From the NCBI GenBank assembly GCA_024644775.1, contig JAHEHB010000262.1, positions 1 to 7,664 on the forward strand: a DNA stretch of 7,664 bases, in the 5' to 3' direction. This DNA comes from Deltaproteobacteria bacterium (GTDB taxonomy: Bacteria; Desulfobacterota; Desulfobacteria; Desulfobacterales; SURF-15). The notes below the pieces were generated by a model. The model ran no database searches and was not told the DNA's origin. It saw nothing but the letters and a program-made list of their open reading frames with translations. Both the position numbers and the translations under genes were made by a program. Positions 1 through 5,830 of the stretch are shown one piece after another (the stretch's first letter is position 1; each line of letters opens with the position of its first letter).

Positions 1-560
1 CACTCGTCGACAACGATGGCGCGCAAATTGAGAAACTGTTTTTGCGAATTTGGATACGACAATAGGATGGATAAGCTTTCTGGAGTGGTTATGAGGCCGG
101 TTGGCAACCGTTTTCGCTGTTTTGTCCGTAACCAAGCGGGTGTGTCTCCGGTTCGAATTTCGACCGCCCACGGTATCCCAAGCCCATCCAACGGCTTCAT
201 GAGGGCTTCGAGTGTGTCTCTTGCCAACGCTCGAAGTGGCGTCAACCAAAGAATTTGGAAAGGATCCGTGGCTTCTCTTCGCTGTGGCTTGCTTGATGCA
301 CGTTTCGACCCTTTTTTCGGGGTCCATTGGTACCGGTGCTCGGCAAGCCACTCCATTACGGGAGCCATCCAAACCGCATAGGTTTTCCCGATTCCGGTTG
401 CGGCGTGTATCAGTCCGCTTTTACCTTCAAGGTAGGTTTTCCAGACTCGGGCCTGAAAGTAAAAGGGCTGCCAGCCCTTTCCATCGAACCATTGGTTAAC
501 GATGTTGGCGGCATCTTTATGAGTGTCGTATTTGATTTCGATTATCTTAAGCCTTCCCAA
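1..560 (-). CDS. DNA-ligase-associated DEXH-box helicase, N-terminal part (runs off left edge)
   Basis: Superfamily 2 helicase of the ligase-associated (TIGR04121, Lhr-like) type, expected to act in DNA repair with a partner ligase and nuclease that are not in view. Numbered from the upstream ATG at 608, the visible frame has 202 codons: a Q-motif-like WQPFYFQ (46-52), Walker A ATGIGKT (70-76), motif Ia LTPLRALARDT (122-132), the family-typical RTGDTP (152-157), motif Ib TTPESLSILLS (174-184), and IVVDE (198-202) where the window ends. The next two bases, TG, fit the W of DEWH. The frame is open from 1 to 608. I chose TTG at 560 because GGAGAG lies 3 nt upstream and the overlap with the hydrolase is only 14 nt; ATGs at 584 and 608 have no ribosome site. 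Residues before about 38 exceed the family's usual short N terminus. The helicase core call is firm; the start is not. Confidence 0.88.
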   Translation of the reverse strand, partial: MGRLKIIEIKYDTHKDAANIVNQWFDGKGWQPFYFQARVWKTYLEGKSGLIHAATGIGKTYAVWMAPVMEWLAEHRYQWTPKKGSKRASSKPQRREATDPFQILWLTPLRALARDTLEALMKPLDGLGIPWAVEIRTGDTPAWLRTKQRKRLPTGLITTPESLSILLSYPNSQKQFLNLRAIVVDE

Positions 561-1470
561 GTTCTCTCCGGCAACATCTTGCATCAATCGATGGCGTGTC
601 CATGGCATATTCTAAAAAATCCGCCACTGCTTGGATATACCGTAACTCATCAATACCTGCATTATTGTTGTGTGCACCGTCCGGTACCAACAACAGGCGT
701 TTGGGTGCCGTGGTATTATCGTACAGCTGCTGACTCATGTATGTCGGGATTGCTTTGTCCTTAACACCGTGAATAAACAAAACCGGTGTGCGAAGTCGGC
801 TTATTTTGGCAATGGAGTCGAATTTCTGGTTTACAATCCAGCGAAGGGGAAATATCCGATAAATGTTTCGATTTTTGGCAACATCCACAATGGAGGTAAA
901 GGCGCTTTCTACGATGAGACCGCCAGCATCGGGATGGCCAAGTGCTAGATGGATACCGACGGCCCCTCCCAGTGAGTGACCATAAATGACGATATCTTTC
1001 GGACGAAACGATTGATCCTGAATCAGGTAATCCCACGCTGCTTCCGCGTCAGCATAAACGGTGTTCTCCGAAGGGTATATGCCGTCGCTCAGCCCATATC
1101 CACGATAGTCGATCAACAGCACGGAAAAACCCATTTGGTTTAACCGATGCGCATGCCTTACATTGGCGCCGATGTTAAAGGCACTGCCGTGGAGATACAG
1201 CAATGCTTTACCGTTCCCGTTTTTAGAGGGAATCCACCAGCCATGAACGTGATCCGTGCGACCGTTCCCGTTGGATCCAGAATTTGAAATCGGAATGTAA
1301 ATGTCTTCATAGGTCAAATCGTAGATTTCAGGAGTTTTCGTAATATTCCGTGTGGGTTCAAAAATGAACTGTTTCTGCGAGACCCACAAGTAAGCGCAGA
1401 CGCCGATGTAAAGCATTGAAACGATGCATAGGATCCCGATAAATCGTTTTCTGCTTCTAAAGATGTTCAT
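547..1470 (-). CDS. Membrane-anchored alpha/beta hydrolase (BEM46/ABHD13-like serine hydrolase)
   Basis: Alpha/beta-fold hydrolase, probably anchored to the inner membrane with the catalytic domain outside the cytoplasm. Numbering is from the TTG at 1485 (312 aa). Seen: a basic N terminus and one hydrophobic segment at about 16-36; oxyanion-hole LHGSAFN (98-104); DYRGYG (126-131); nucleophile elbow GHSLGG (169-174, Ser171); acid Asp243 in HGVKDKAIP; His272 in DGAHNN. The triad is therefore complete, in family order and spacing. I chose ATG 1470, five codons inside the TTG, because it leaves a classic signal-anchor start (MNIFRSRKR) and neither start has a strong ribosome site. The substrate cannot be read from sequence; the family includes esterases, lipases and peptidases. 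Its last codons overlap the start of the helicase gene, so the two may be co-transcribed, although no functional link is evident. Confidence 0.9.
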   Translation of the reverse strand: MNIFRSRKRFIGILCIVSMLYIGVCAYLWVSQKQFIFEPTRNITKTPEIYDLTYEDIYIPISNSGSNGNGRTDHVHGWWIPSKNGNGKALLYLHGSAFNIGANVRHAHRLNQMGFSVLLIDYRGYGLSDGIYPSENTVYADAEAAWDYLIQDQSFRPKDIVIYGHSLGGAVGIHLALGHPDAGGLIVESAFTSIVDVAKNRNIYRIFPLRWIVNQKFDSIAKISRLRTPVLFIHGVKDKAIPTYMSQQLYDNTTAPKRLLLVPDGAHNNNAGIDELRYIQAVADFLEYAMDTPSIDARCCRRELGKA

Positions 1471-1493
1471 TTCGATTTGCTTCAAGGTAATTT

Positions 1494-1512
1494 GATAATG
1501 ATTATTGTTGTA
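1494..1512 (-). promoter_or_regulatory. Fur-box-like site upstream of the hydrolase
   Basis: On the minus strand this 19-mer matches the classical Fur consensus at 15 of 19 positions, including an unbroken right half ATAATCATTATC. It lies between the possible -10 element at 1539-1544 and the hydrolase start, where a repressor would block transcription. The DNA is AT-rich, so a chance match is possible. Confidence 0.25.
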
Positions 1513-1538
1513 CTGCCGTTTTTGATTTCTAATATCCT

Positions 1539-1567
1539 ATTATACTAACTGCACAGTCCAAAGTTCT
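1539..1567 (-). promoter_or_regulatory. Possible promoter of the hydrolase-helicase unit
   Basis: A perfect TATAAT lies on the minus strand at 1544-1539. No good -35 is present at the usual distance: AGAACT at 17 nt is a poor match. A start near 1531 would leave a leader of about 60 nt, containing the Fur-like site. Confidence 0.35.
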
Positions 1568-1607
1568 CATAACCCATTTATATCATCTCTGCTGTTGTTT
1601 TTCACAA

Positions 1608-1711
1608 GTCATTCCGGCGAAAGCCGGAATCCAGAAATGCTTTCAATAAGATAAATTTGCTGGATGCCGGTCGAAGATCCCGTTCTTAGCGGGGATCAAG
1701 TCCGGCATGAC
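1608..1711. repeat. Dispersed palindromic repeat with nested stems
   Basis: A 104-nt block of nested inverted repeats. The left core is ATTCCGGC-gaaa-GCCGGAAT (1611-1630). ATCCAG (1629-1634) pairs with CTGGAT (1660-1665), GATCCC (1676-1681) pairs with GGGATC (1692-1697), and the ends GTCATTCCGG (1608-1617) and CCGGCATGAC (1702-1711) pair at 9 of 10 positions. The first 23 nt recur exactly, inverted, at 5871-5893. This is an intergenic repeat of the REP/MITE type; no coding potential is seen. Confidence 0.75.
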
Positions 1712-1834
1712 GAACAAACTTTGGACTCACAAGATACTGAAAAAGCATCGCGTTTAAACCCTTTTCACTTAAAAATTTAGCGTTTTGAACAAATGTCAAG
1801 TCCCAAGAAAATCTTATGCTTTTCGATTAATTTC

Positions 1835-1863
1835 TTGACACGGATTGATCTTCTACTTATTTT
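1835..1863 (+). promoter_or_regulatory. Sigma-70-type promoter for the TPR gene
   Basis: A perfect -35 TTGACA (1835-1840) is followed after 17 nt by TATTTT (1858-1863), which matches 4 of 6 consensus -10 positions. A start near 1870 gives a leader of about 72 nt before the ATG at 1942, which has a strong AAGGAGG (1930-1936). The spacing and orientation fit the TPR gene. Confidence 0.55.
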
Positions 1864-1941
1864 CGAAACATAAATTCGACAAAAACTAAACAACTTGTTG
1901 GATAGAATGGTTGCATACTGGGACATGATAAGGAGGAATCA

Positions 1942-2457
1942 ATGGCTGATAAAAAAAAATCAATGGAATTTTTGAAACGTGCCATGTCAGAATACATCGG
2001 AAATAACCTTGAAGATAGTGTGGGGCTTTTTACCGCTGCTATCGAAAACAATCCGGATTTAAAATTGGCGTACGCCAGTCGAGGTTCGGCATACATGAGG
2101 TTGAACAACCTCAAAGCAGCGATCGATGACTTTGACAAAGCGATCGAGCTGGACGGTGATTATTCGAAGGGTTTCCACTTGCGCGGATTGGCTAGGGAGA
2201 AGCTCGCCGAAAACGATCTGGCTAAAGAGGATTTCGATCGAGCGATCGAGCTGGACCCTGAATATGGGGCCGCGTACTACAGCCGCGCAACGCTTTTAAC
2301 CAAGATGGGTCAGGAAGATCGCGCAGTAGAGGACATGGAGATGGTAACGCACTTAACGAACCGAAATATCGAAGAGTTCGCTAATGAACATAACGTGTGG
2401 CGCTCTCAATTTCTAAAACTTGAAGCGATGGGCGTAGCAAGTGAGATGGAGAGATAG
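1942..2457 (+). CDS. Tetratricopeptide (TPR) repeat protein, 171 aa
   Basis: A cytoplasmic-looking protein built almost wholly of four 34-residue TPR units, at about 7-40, 41-74, 75-108 and 109-142. Signature residues sit at the expected places: AYASRGSAYMRLNN, AIDDFDKAIELD, DFDRAIELDPEYGAAYYSRA. There is no signal peptide, membrane segment or extra domain, so a scaffold or adaptor role is the most that can be inferred. Start ATG 1942 is secure: AAGGAGG ends 5 nt upstream. Repeats 2 and 3 share an identical 15-nt stretch (2140-2154 and 2242-2256, 102 nt apart), consistent with a fairly recent internal duplication. A hairpin and then the toroid-protein gene follow on the same strand, so the two may form one transcript and perhaps interact. 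Partner and pathway are unknown. Confidence 0.93.
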   Translation: MADKKKSMEFLKRAMSEYIGNNLEDSVGLFTAAIENNPDLKLAYASRGSAYMRLNNLKAAIDDFDKAIELDGDYSKGFHLRGLAREKLAENDLAKEDFDRAIELDPEYGAAYYSRATLLTKMGQEDRAVEDMEMVTHLTNRNIEEFANEHNVWRSQFLKLEAMGVASEMER

Positions 2458-2510
2458 TCATGATTGTGAATGAGGTTTGAAAAAGTTTAAAAATTATTAA
2501 TCGTAAAACA

Positions 2511-2537
2511 GGGGCGATTCATTCGGAATCGCCCTTT
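2511..2537 (+). terminator. Hairpin after the TPR gene, terminator-like
   Basis: A 9-bp perfect stem GGGCGATTC/GAATCGCCC (2512-2520 and 2526-2534) with a 5-nt loop is followed by TTTAAATAT. The T run is short, so termination may be partial. It ends about 20 nt before the next gene's start at 2557, too close for a separate promoter. Confidence 0.6.
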
Positions 2538-2556
2538 AAATATGGATCGGAGTCCT

Positions 2557-3360
2557 ATGAAGCTAAGAGATAACCCTTATCGAATCTTTGTATCCAGTAA
2601 AACGCCTGCAGGGCTTTATGCGCGGCAAAAATGGCTGGAAGAGGCGGGCACACAATCGTGGAAATCCGACTTCGACGAGACGGTACACAACCTTTATGCA
2701 GGGCAGGATCGTGACGGGTCCCGGCATCATTCATCGATCGAGACCGTGCATCGGTTGTTCGGTCTGCATCTAACGGTGAGGGAACCGGACGAACGCACAA
2801 ATGCCGCCATGGAATGGCTCTTAAATAAAAATCATGATGATAAAGTTACAGGTTCGGTTTCGAACATAAGCGGCGTGACAGGGAGTCAATTGGGCGGTTT
2901 GCCATTTACCCCAAGCCGGATGAATATGCTTGAAATCGGGGCAACGTTGTTTTTGTCCAGCATATTCGGTCGTGCTGAAGATGCCCGGGTGATTTCACTT
3001 TATAACGAAACGATTCGTGAAGAACGGAAAGTATTTTGGAACGATCCGGGTACGGCGAGTAATCTTTTTCGTGCGCTTGTGGTACATCCTTTTTTCCAAA
3101 AAGAACCCATCGTCAGCGATGCGGTAAAATCGCTTCGATTTTTTCAGGAAGAGTCAGGTGGCTGGGGTGAGCAACTGTCTTTTTACCAAGTGATAAATGC
3201 CTTAGCTCATCTGGACTCACCCGATGCCGATAAACAGCTGGAGAACGCCTTTCGTAAGCTCTTAACCACTCAGAACGCGGACGGCTCCTGGGGTGATGAT
3301 CAACCGGAATGGAATACCTTCCTGGTGGTGCACGCATTAAGAAATAAGGGCCTGCTGTGA
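2557..3360 (+). CDS. Alpha/alpha-toroid repeat protein (prenyltransferase/squalene oxidase repeat-like)
   Basis: 267 aa. Resembles the toroid repeats of terpene cyclases and protein prenyltransferases. Two QW-like units are clear near the C terminus: FFQEESGGWGEQ at about 195-206 and LLTTQNADGSWGDD at about 235-248. A third, degenerate unit is GQDRDGSRHHSSIETV at about 49-64. The spacing between units fits helical-pair repeats. There is no DxDD acid motif of squalene-hopene cyclases and no signal peptide or membrane segment, and the length is well below the roughly 600 aa of cyclases. A cyclase reaction is therefore unlikely; a binding or structural role is more probable, but unproven. I chose ATG 2557 rather than 2542 because GGAG lies 4 nt before it, whereas 2542 directly follows the hairpin with no ribosome site. 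It follows the TPR gene and may depend on read-through from it. Confidence 0.8.
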   Translation: MKLRDNPYRIFVSSKTPAGLYARQKWLEEAGTQSWKSDFDETVHNLYAGQDRDGSRHHSSIETVHRLFGLHLTVREPDERTNAAMEWLLNKNHDDKVTGSVSNISGVTGSQLGGLPFTPSRMNMLEIGATLFLSSIFGRAEDARVISLYNETIREERKVFWNDPGTASNLFRALVVHPFFQKEPIVSDAVKSLRFFQEESGGWGEQLSFYQVINALAHLDSPDADKQLENAFRKLLTTQNADGSWGDDQPEWNTFLVVHALRNKGLL

Positions 3361-3385
3361 TGTATTGACAGATGGCTATATGGTA

Positions 3386-3478
3386 GTAACGTTACAATAG
3401 AAACGGCCAAAAGGTTACAATAGAAGAGTTAGAATTTGAGCAAAAATGATATGGACTAACCCTATTAACCTTTTGGCC
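3386..3478. repeat. Spaced inverted repeat with internal direct repeat
   Basis: GGCCAAAAGGTTA (3405-3417) and its exact complement TAACCTTTTGGCC (3466-3478) form a 13-bp stem across 48 nt. GTTACAATAGAA occurs at 3391-3402 and again at 3414-3425, a 23-nt period. The palindrome GTAACGTTAC (3386-3395) leads into the first copy. It lies between the toroid gene and DUF2237. It could be a terminator with a large loop, an operator, or a small mobile-element remnant; the sequence does not decide. Confidence 0.6.
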
Positions 3479-3554
3479 TTAAATTATAGTAAAGTAAGTG
3501 AGCGGTTTGTCCCAGGAGAAATACCTAAACCGCTTATGCAAAGGAGTAGAAAAG

Positions 3555-3926
3555 GTGGAAGACATTAAAAACGTTTTAGGCGAAACGTTGAAAACATGTT
3601 GCGATCGGCCCAACACCGGATTTTTCCGGACCGGAAAATGCGAGACCGGACCACAGGACTTCGGCTCTCATGTGGTGTGTGCGCAGGTAACCCAAGAATT
3701 TCTATCCTATACCCGGCAACATGGAAACGATCTGAGTACCCCTTCGCCAGTGGCCGGATTTCCGGGATTGAAGCCCGGGGATAAATGGTGTTTGTGCGTA
3801 TCTCGCTGGAAAGAAGCTCTGGATGCCGGTGTGGCACCGCGGGTAATATTGTCGGCAACCCATGAAGCCGCTCTTCGATACGTCTCGATAGAGGATCTAA
3901 AGAATCACGCCACCGATGTCTTATGA
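3555..3926 (+). CDS. DUF2237 family protein
   Basis: A small soluble protein of 123 aa that matches the DUF2237 family over its whole length. Family signatures seen in order: NVLGETL, TGFFRTGKCETGPQDFGSHVVC, TQEFLSYTRQHGNDLSTP, GFPGLKPGDKWCLC, RWKEALDAGVAP, ATHEAALRYVSIEDLK. Several conserved cysteines (CC near the start, KCETG, HVVC, WCLC) suggest metal binding or redox chemistry, but no activity is established for the family. Start GTG 3555 is chosen because AAGGAG (3541-3546) sits 8 nt upstream and the encoded protein then begins where the family does. The longer frame from GTG 3498 adds 19 unmatched residues. The stop overlaps the next gene by 11 nt, so translation of the two is probably coupled. 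Confidence 0.92.
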   Translation: MEDIKNVLGETLKTCCDRPNTGFFRTGKCETGPQDFGSHVVCAQVTQEFLSYTRQHGNDLSTPSPVAGFPGLKPGDKWCLCVSRWKEALDAGVAPRVILSATHEAALRYVSIEDLKNHATDVL

Positions 3927-4332
3927 AACGATTGGGATGTTGAATGTAGCGGTGAGTTGGGGACTGGTGGTACTCATTTGGCTGGTGCAGATAATCATCT
4001 ACCCGGTCTTCCGGGAAATACCAAAAGCAAATTTCCCAAAATATCACCGATGGTATGCAGTTCGAATATGTTTCTTTGTCATTCCTTTGATGGCGTTTGA
4101 AATAATTGTACTTGTATCATTAGCGCTGAAGGCCGACTCGCATTCACCCGTTTTTTTGTCTATGGTAACGGTCGGAGTTGTTTGGCTGTCCACTTTTTTG
4201 ATGCAGGTACCGATTCATAGAAAACTGGGCACTGCAAAAGATGGCGTTATCATAGATAAATTGATAAAAACAAACTGGATCAGAACAACGGCTTGGTCGA
4301 TAAAGGCCGTTTATCTGACTGTTTTACTTTGA
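3916..4332 (+). CDS. Four-helix integral membrane protein, uncharacterised
   Basis: 138 aa with four hydrophobic segments at about 10-31, 50-71, 79-99 and 122-138, so probably inner-membrane. Polar landmarks are YPVFREIPKANFPKYHRW (29-46) after the first helix and MQVPIHRKL (96-104) after the third, followed by a charged stretch and KTNWIRTTAW (118-127). The layout recalls small four-helix DUF1772-like proteins, but I cannot confirm the family. Start ATG 3916 lies inside the last codons of the DUF2237 gene (11-nt overlap), which itself supports the start and a two-gene transcript. No catalytic motif or cofactor site is visible. Nothing resembling a strong terminator is seen before the converging sulfite reductase gene ends at 4396. 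Confidence 0.85.
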   Translation: MSYETIGMLNVAVSWGLVVLIWLVQIIIYPVFREIPKANFPKYHRWYAVRICFFVIPLMAFEIIVLVSLALKADSHSPVFLSMVTVGVVWLSTFLMQVPIHRKLGTAKDGVIIDKLIKTNWIRTTAWSIKAVYLTVLL

Positions 4333-4395
4333 TGATAGACATTGAAAATCATCAATACTCGAAGAAAAACGAAGTCGATCGATCCATGTAATACA

Positions 4396-5052
4396 CTATT
4401 CCATCACTTTTCTAAAGGGTTCAAGTCCTGTTCGATCGATCATTTTCCCCATACGTTCCCCCTTTTTGGCGTTTTGCTTGTAGCAGTTCACAATGTTAGA
4501 AATGGCAGTTATGGCGCTTGCGTCATCGAGGCCTGAAATGAGTTCATTTCCGATGCGGGGTTCCGCACCGACATTTCCTCCAATGGTGATCGTCCAACCC
4601 TCTTTTTTCCCCATCAGACCGATATCGCGCACCCATGATTCCGAGCAACTTAAGTGGCATCCGGATACCGCCATTTTGAATTTACCGGGCAGTTCCATCC
4701 CGTGATAGATTTTGTCGAGCTTTAAACCCATTCCCAGGGCATCTTGCTGACCCAACCTGCAATAAGTATTCCCGGGGCAGGTTCTAATGCTACGAATGCA
4801 CAGGCCGACAGCAGCACCCTTGCCAAGCTTAAGATCTTCCCAAACAGCATCAATATGTTCTTCCTTAATTCCGACGATGGCGATTCGGGTGGCGCCGGTT
4901 ATTTTAAGGGTCTTGGCATCGTATTTTTCAGCGACATCGGCAATTTTACGCAGCAACTCCGGAGATACGACACCTCCAGGAATGTGTGGTGCAATCGCAT
5001 AGGTTTCCTTATCCCGCTGCAAAATCGCTCCCTTTTCACCGAGCTTTAACAT
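4396..5052 (-). CDS. Small siroheme/[4Fe-4S] sulfite (nitrite) reductase, assimilatory-type low-spin form
   Basis: 218 aa, the size of the low-molecular-mass assimilatory-type sulfite reductase known from Desulfovibrio, which reduces sulfite to sulfide with one siroheme and one [4Fe-4S] cluster. The cofactor ligands are present: Cys92 and Cys98 in TCPGNTYC, and Cys132 and Cys136 in SGCHLSC; the last is expected to bridge siroheme and cluster. The N-terminal half has the ferredoxin-like nitrite/sulfite reductase fold (KTLKITGATRIAIVGI, 47-62). Further family landmarks are CRLGQQD and WVRDIGLMG. No extra ferredoxin domain or DsrC-binding element is visible, so electrons must come from another protein. 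ATG 5052 has AAAGGAG about 6 nt upstream. aprB lies directly upstream on the same strand, 88 nt away, with terminator-like hairpins between. Electron transfer from AprB is a conjecture from position only. Confidence 0.9.
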   Translation of the reverse strand: MLKLGEKGAILQRDKETYAIAPHIPGGVVSPELLRKIADVAEKYDAKTLKITGATRIAIVGIKEEHIDAVWEDLKLGKGAAVGLCIRSIRTCPGNTYCRLGQQDALGMGLKLDKIYHGMELPGKFKMAVSGCHLSCSESWVRDIGLMGKKEGWTITIGGNVGAEPRIGNELISGLDDASAITAISNIVNCYKQNAKKGERMGKMIDRTGLEPFRKVME

Positions 5053-5085
5053 TGGACTCTCCTTTTTTTGTTATTGACGCATAAT

Positions 5086-5112
5086 AAAAAAGGGAAGTCG
5101 TTTAGACTTCCC
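5086..5112 (-). terminator. Rho-independent terminator after aprB
   Basis: On the minus strand an 8-bp stem GGGAAGTC/GACTTCCC (5112-5105 and 5099-5092) with a 5-nt loop is followed by six Ts. There is no T run in the plus direction, so it serves the minus strand. Only about 33 nt separate the T run from the start codon of the sulfite reductase. Confidence 0.8.
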
Positions 5113-5121
5113 ATTATTTCG

Positions 5122-5142
5122 AAAAAAAGACATGTATGTCTT
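5122..5142 (-). terminator. Short hairpin with T run at the aprB stop codon
   Basis: AAGACAT-AC-ATGTCTT (5142-5127) forms a 6-bp stem with a 4-nt loop, followed by further Ts to 5122. It overlaps the stop codon of aprB. On its own the stem is weak; with the second hairpin downstream it makes a tandem terminator. Confidence 0.45.
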
Positions 5143-5578
5143 AAACGGTTTCCAGTGGCCTGGGTAACGATTTGCCATCGGCCTCCTCGGTGCTGAGCAG
5201 ACCACTGTCAAGATCTTTTCCTTTCAGATCCTTATACGCGTTGGCTGATCCTTCGGGCGTTGTCCGAATGGGGAATTTGAACCGCTTGATGTTGCCGTTT
5301 CTGAATTTACAGGTCCACATGACATCCTCGGTTCCCAGCATGGGCATAATGCTGCTTCCCAGAGGAACGAAATCCGCATAGCCTCTGACCTCGATGGCCT
5401 GAGTCGGACAGATTTTTACACATGAGAAGCATTCCCAACATTGATCCGTTTCCTGGTTGTAGGCTTTCATGGAAACCGGATCGAGAACCATGAGGTCATT
5501 TGGACAAATATATTCACAGGCTGTTTTGTCCCCACCCTTGCAACCATCACACTTTTCTGCAATTACAAAACTTGGCAT
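5141..5578 (-). CDS. aprB: Adenylylsulfate (APS) reductase beta subunit AprB
   Basis: Iron-sulfur subunit of dissimilatory APS reductase, which reduces APS to sulfite and AMP in the cytoplasm; electrons pass through its two [4Fe-4S] clusters to the FAD of AprA. 145 aa. Cluster cysteines are complete: Cys10, 13, 21 and 25 (KCDGC...CEYICP) and Cys47, 50, 53 and 57 (QCWECFSCVKICP). Trp48 sits where the structural literature places a tryptophan between cluster and FAD. RGYADFVPLG, FRNGNIKRFKFPIRTTPEGS and a C-terminal tail for wrapping around AprA are also typical. ATG 5578 has GGAGG 7-8 nt upstream. The odd point is context: aprA normally follows aprB directly, but here two terminator-like hairpins and a small sulfite reductase follow, and a divergent radical SAM gene lies upstream. 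The sequence shows no damage. Confidence 0.96.
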   Translation of the reverse strand: MPSFVIAEKCDGCKGGDKTACEYICPNDLMVLDPVSMKAYNQETDQCWECFSCVKICPTQAIEVRGYADFVPLGSSIMPMLGTEDVMWTCKFRNGNIKRFKFPIRTTPEGSANAYKDLKGKDLDSGLLSTEEADGKSLPRPLETV

Positions 5579-5691
5579 AAAACATACCTCCGTTGATAGA
5601 ATTTATTGCCCCCACTTTCCTTCTTCGCTTGTAATATATGTCAAATATCGAAATGTTATGATCGAATTGACCACATAATAACCAAGGTAAC

Positions 5692-5719
5692 AATTTAATA
5701 CACCGTTATCTTTTGTCAA
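5692..5719 (-). promoter_or_regulatory. Possible promoter of aprB
   Basis: Minus-strand TTGACA (5719-5714), a 16-nt spacer, then TAAATT (5697-5692). This would start transcription near 5684 with a leader of about 105 nt. A second TATATT at 5638-5633 lacks a matching -35. The -10 match is modest, so this is tentative. Confidence 0.35.
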
Positions 5720-5748
5720 TTCAATAAGGCGCTTTCGTGCTTTATTAT
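5720..5748 (+). promoter_or_regulatory. Possible promoter toward the radical SAM gene
   Basis: TTCAAT (5720-5725), 17 nt, then TATTAT (5743-5748; 5 of 6 consensus positions). The -35 is weak. It would put the palindromic repeat inside a leader of about 185 nt. It overlaps head-to-head with the possible aprB promoter. Confidence 0.22.
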
Positions 5749-5830
5749 TCGCCCCATCACATCGTTATAAATCCGGTTTTTGTGACTGTTTTATGTTGTA
5801 AAAAAGACCGAAAATGGCGTATCTTGTCCC

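Larger units (their letters stand above)
1486..1941. other. Intergenic region between hydrolase and TPR gene
   Basis: About 456 nt between divergent genes. It holds the possible hydrolase promoter, the Fur-like site, the palindromic repeat (1608-1711) and the TPR promoter. Between 1712 and 1834 it is AT-rich, and I see no gene, RNA or strong structure there. Confidence 0.7.

Noticed and set aside
16..764. Plus-strand open frames of 95-145 codons near the left edge
   Set aside because: They lie antisense to the helicase and hydrolase genes, which carry unmistakable family motifs; the plus-strand translations resemble nothing known.
3386..3478. CRISPR-like array
   Set aside because: Only two copies of a 12-nt direct repeat with an 11-nt gap, and no cas genes; not a CRISPR.
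3498..3554. Upstream GTG start for the DUF2237 gene
   Set aside because: The extra 19 residues do not match the family, and a strong AAGGAG precedes the GTG at 3555.
3565..4047. Minus-strand 160-codon frame
   Set aside because: It is antisense to DUF2237 and the membrane protein, both well supported; its composition is typical of a shadow frame.
4333..4395. Terminator between the converging membrane protein and sulfite reductase genes
   Set aside because: Only a GATGAT/ATCATC pair with an 11-nt loop and no T run; too weak to call.
4342..4536. Plus-strand 64-codon frame after the membrane protein
   Set aside because: Mostly antisense to the sulfite reductase C terminus; no ribosome site or homology seen.
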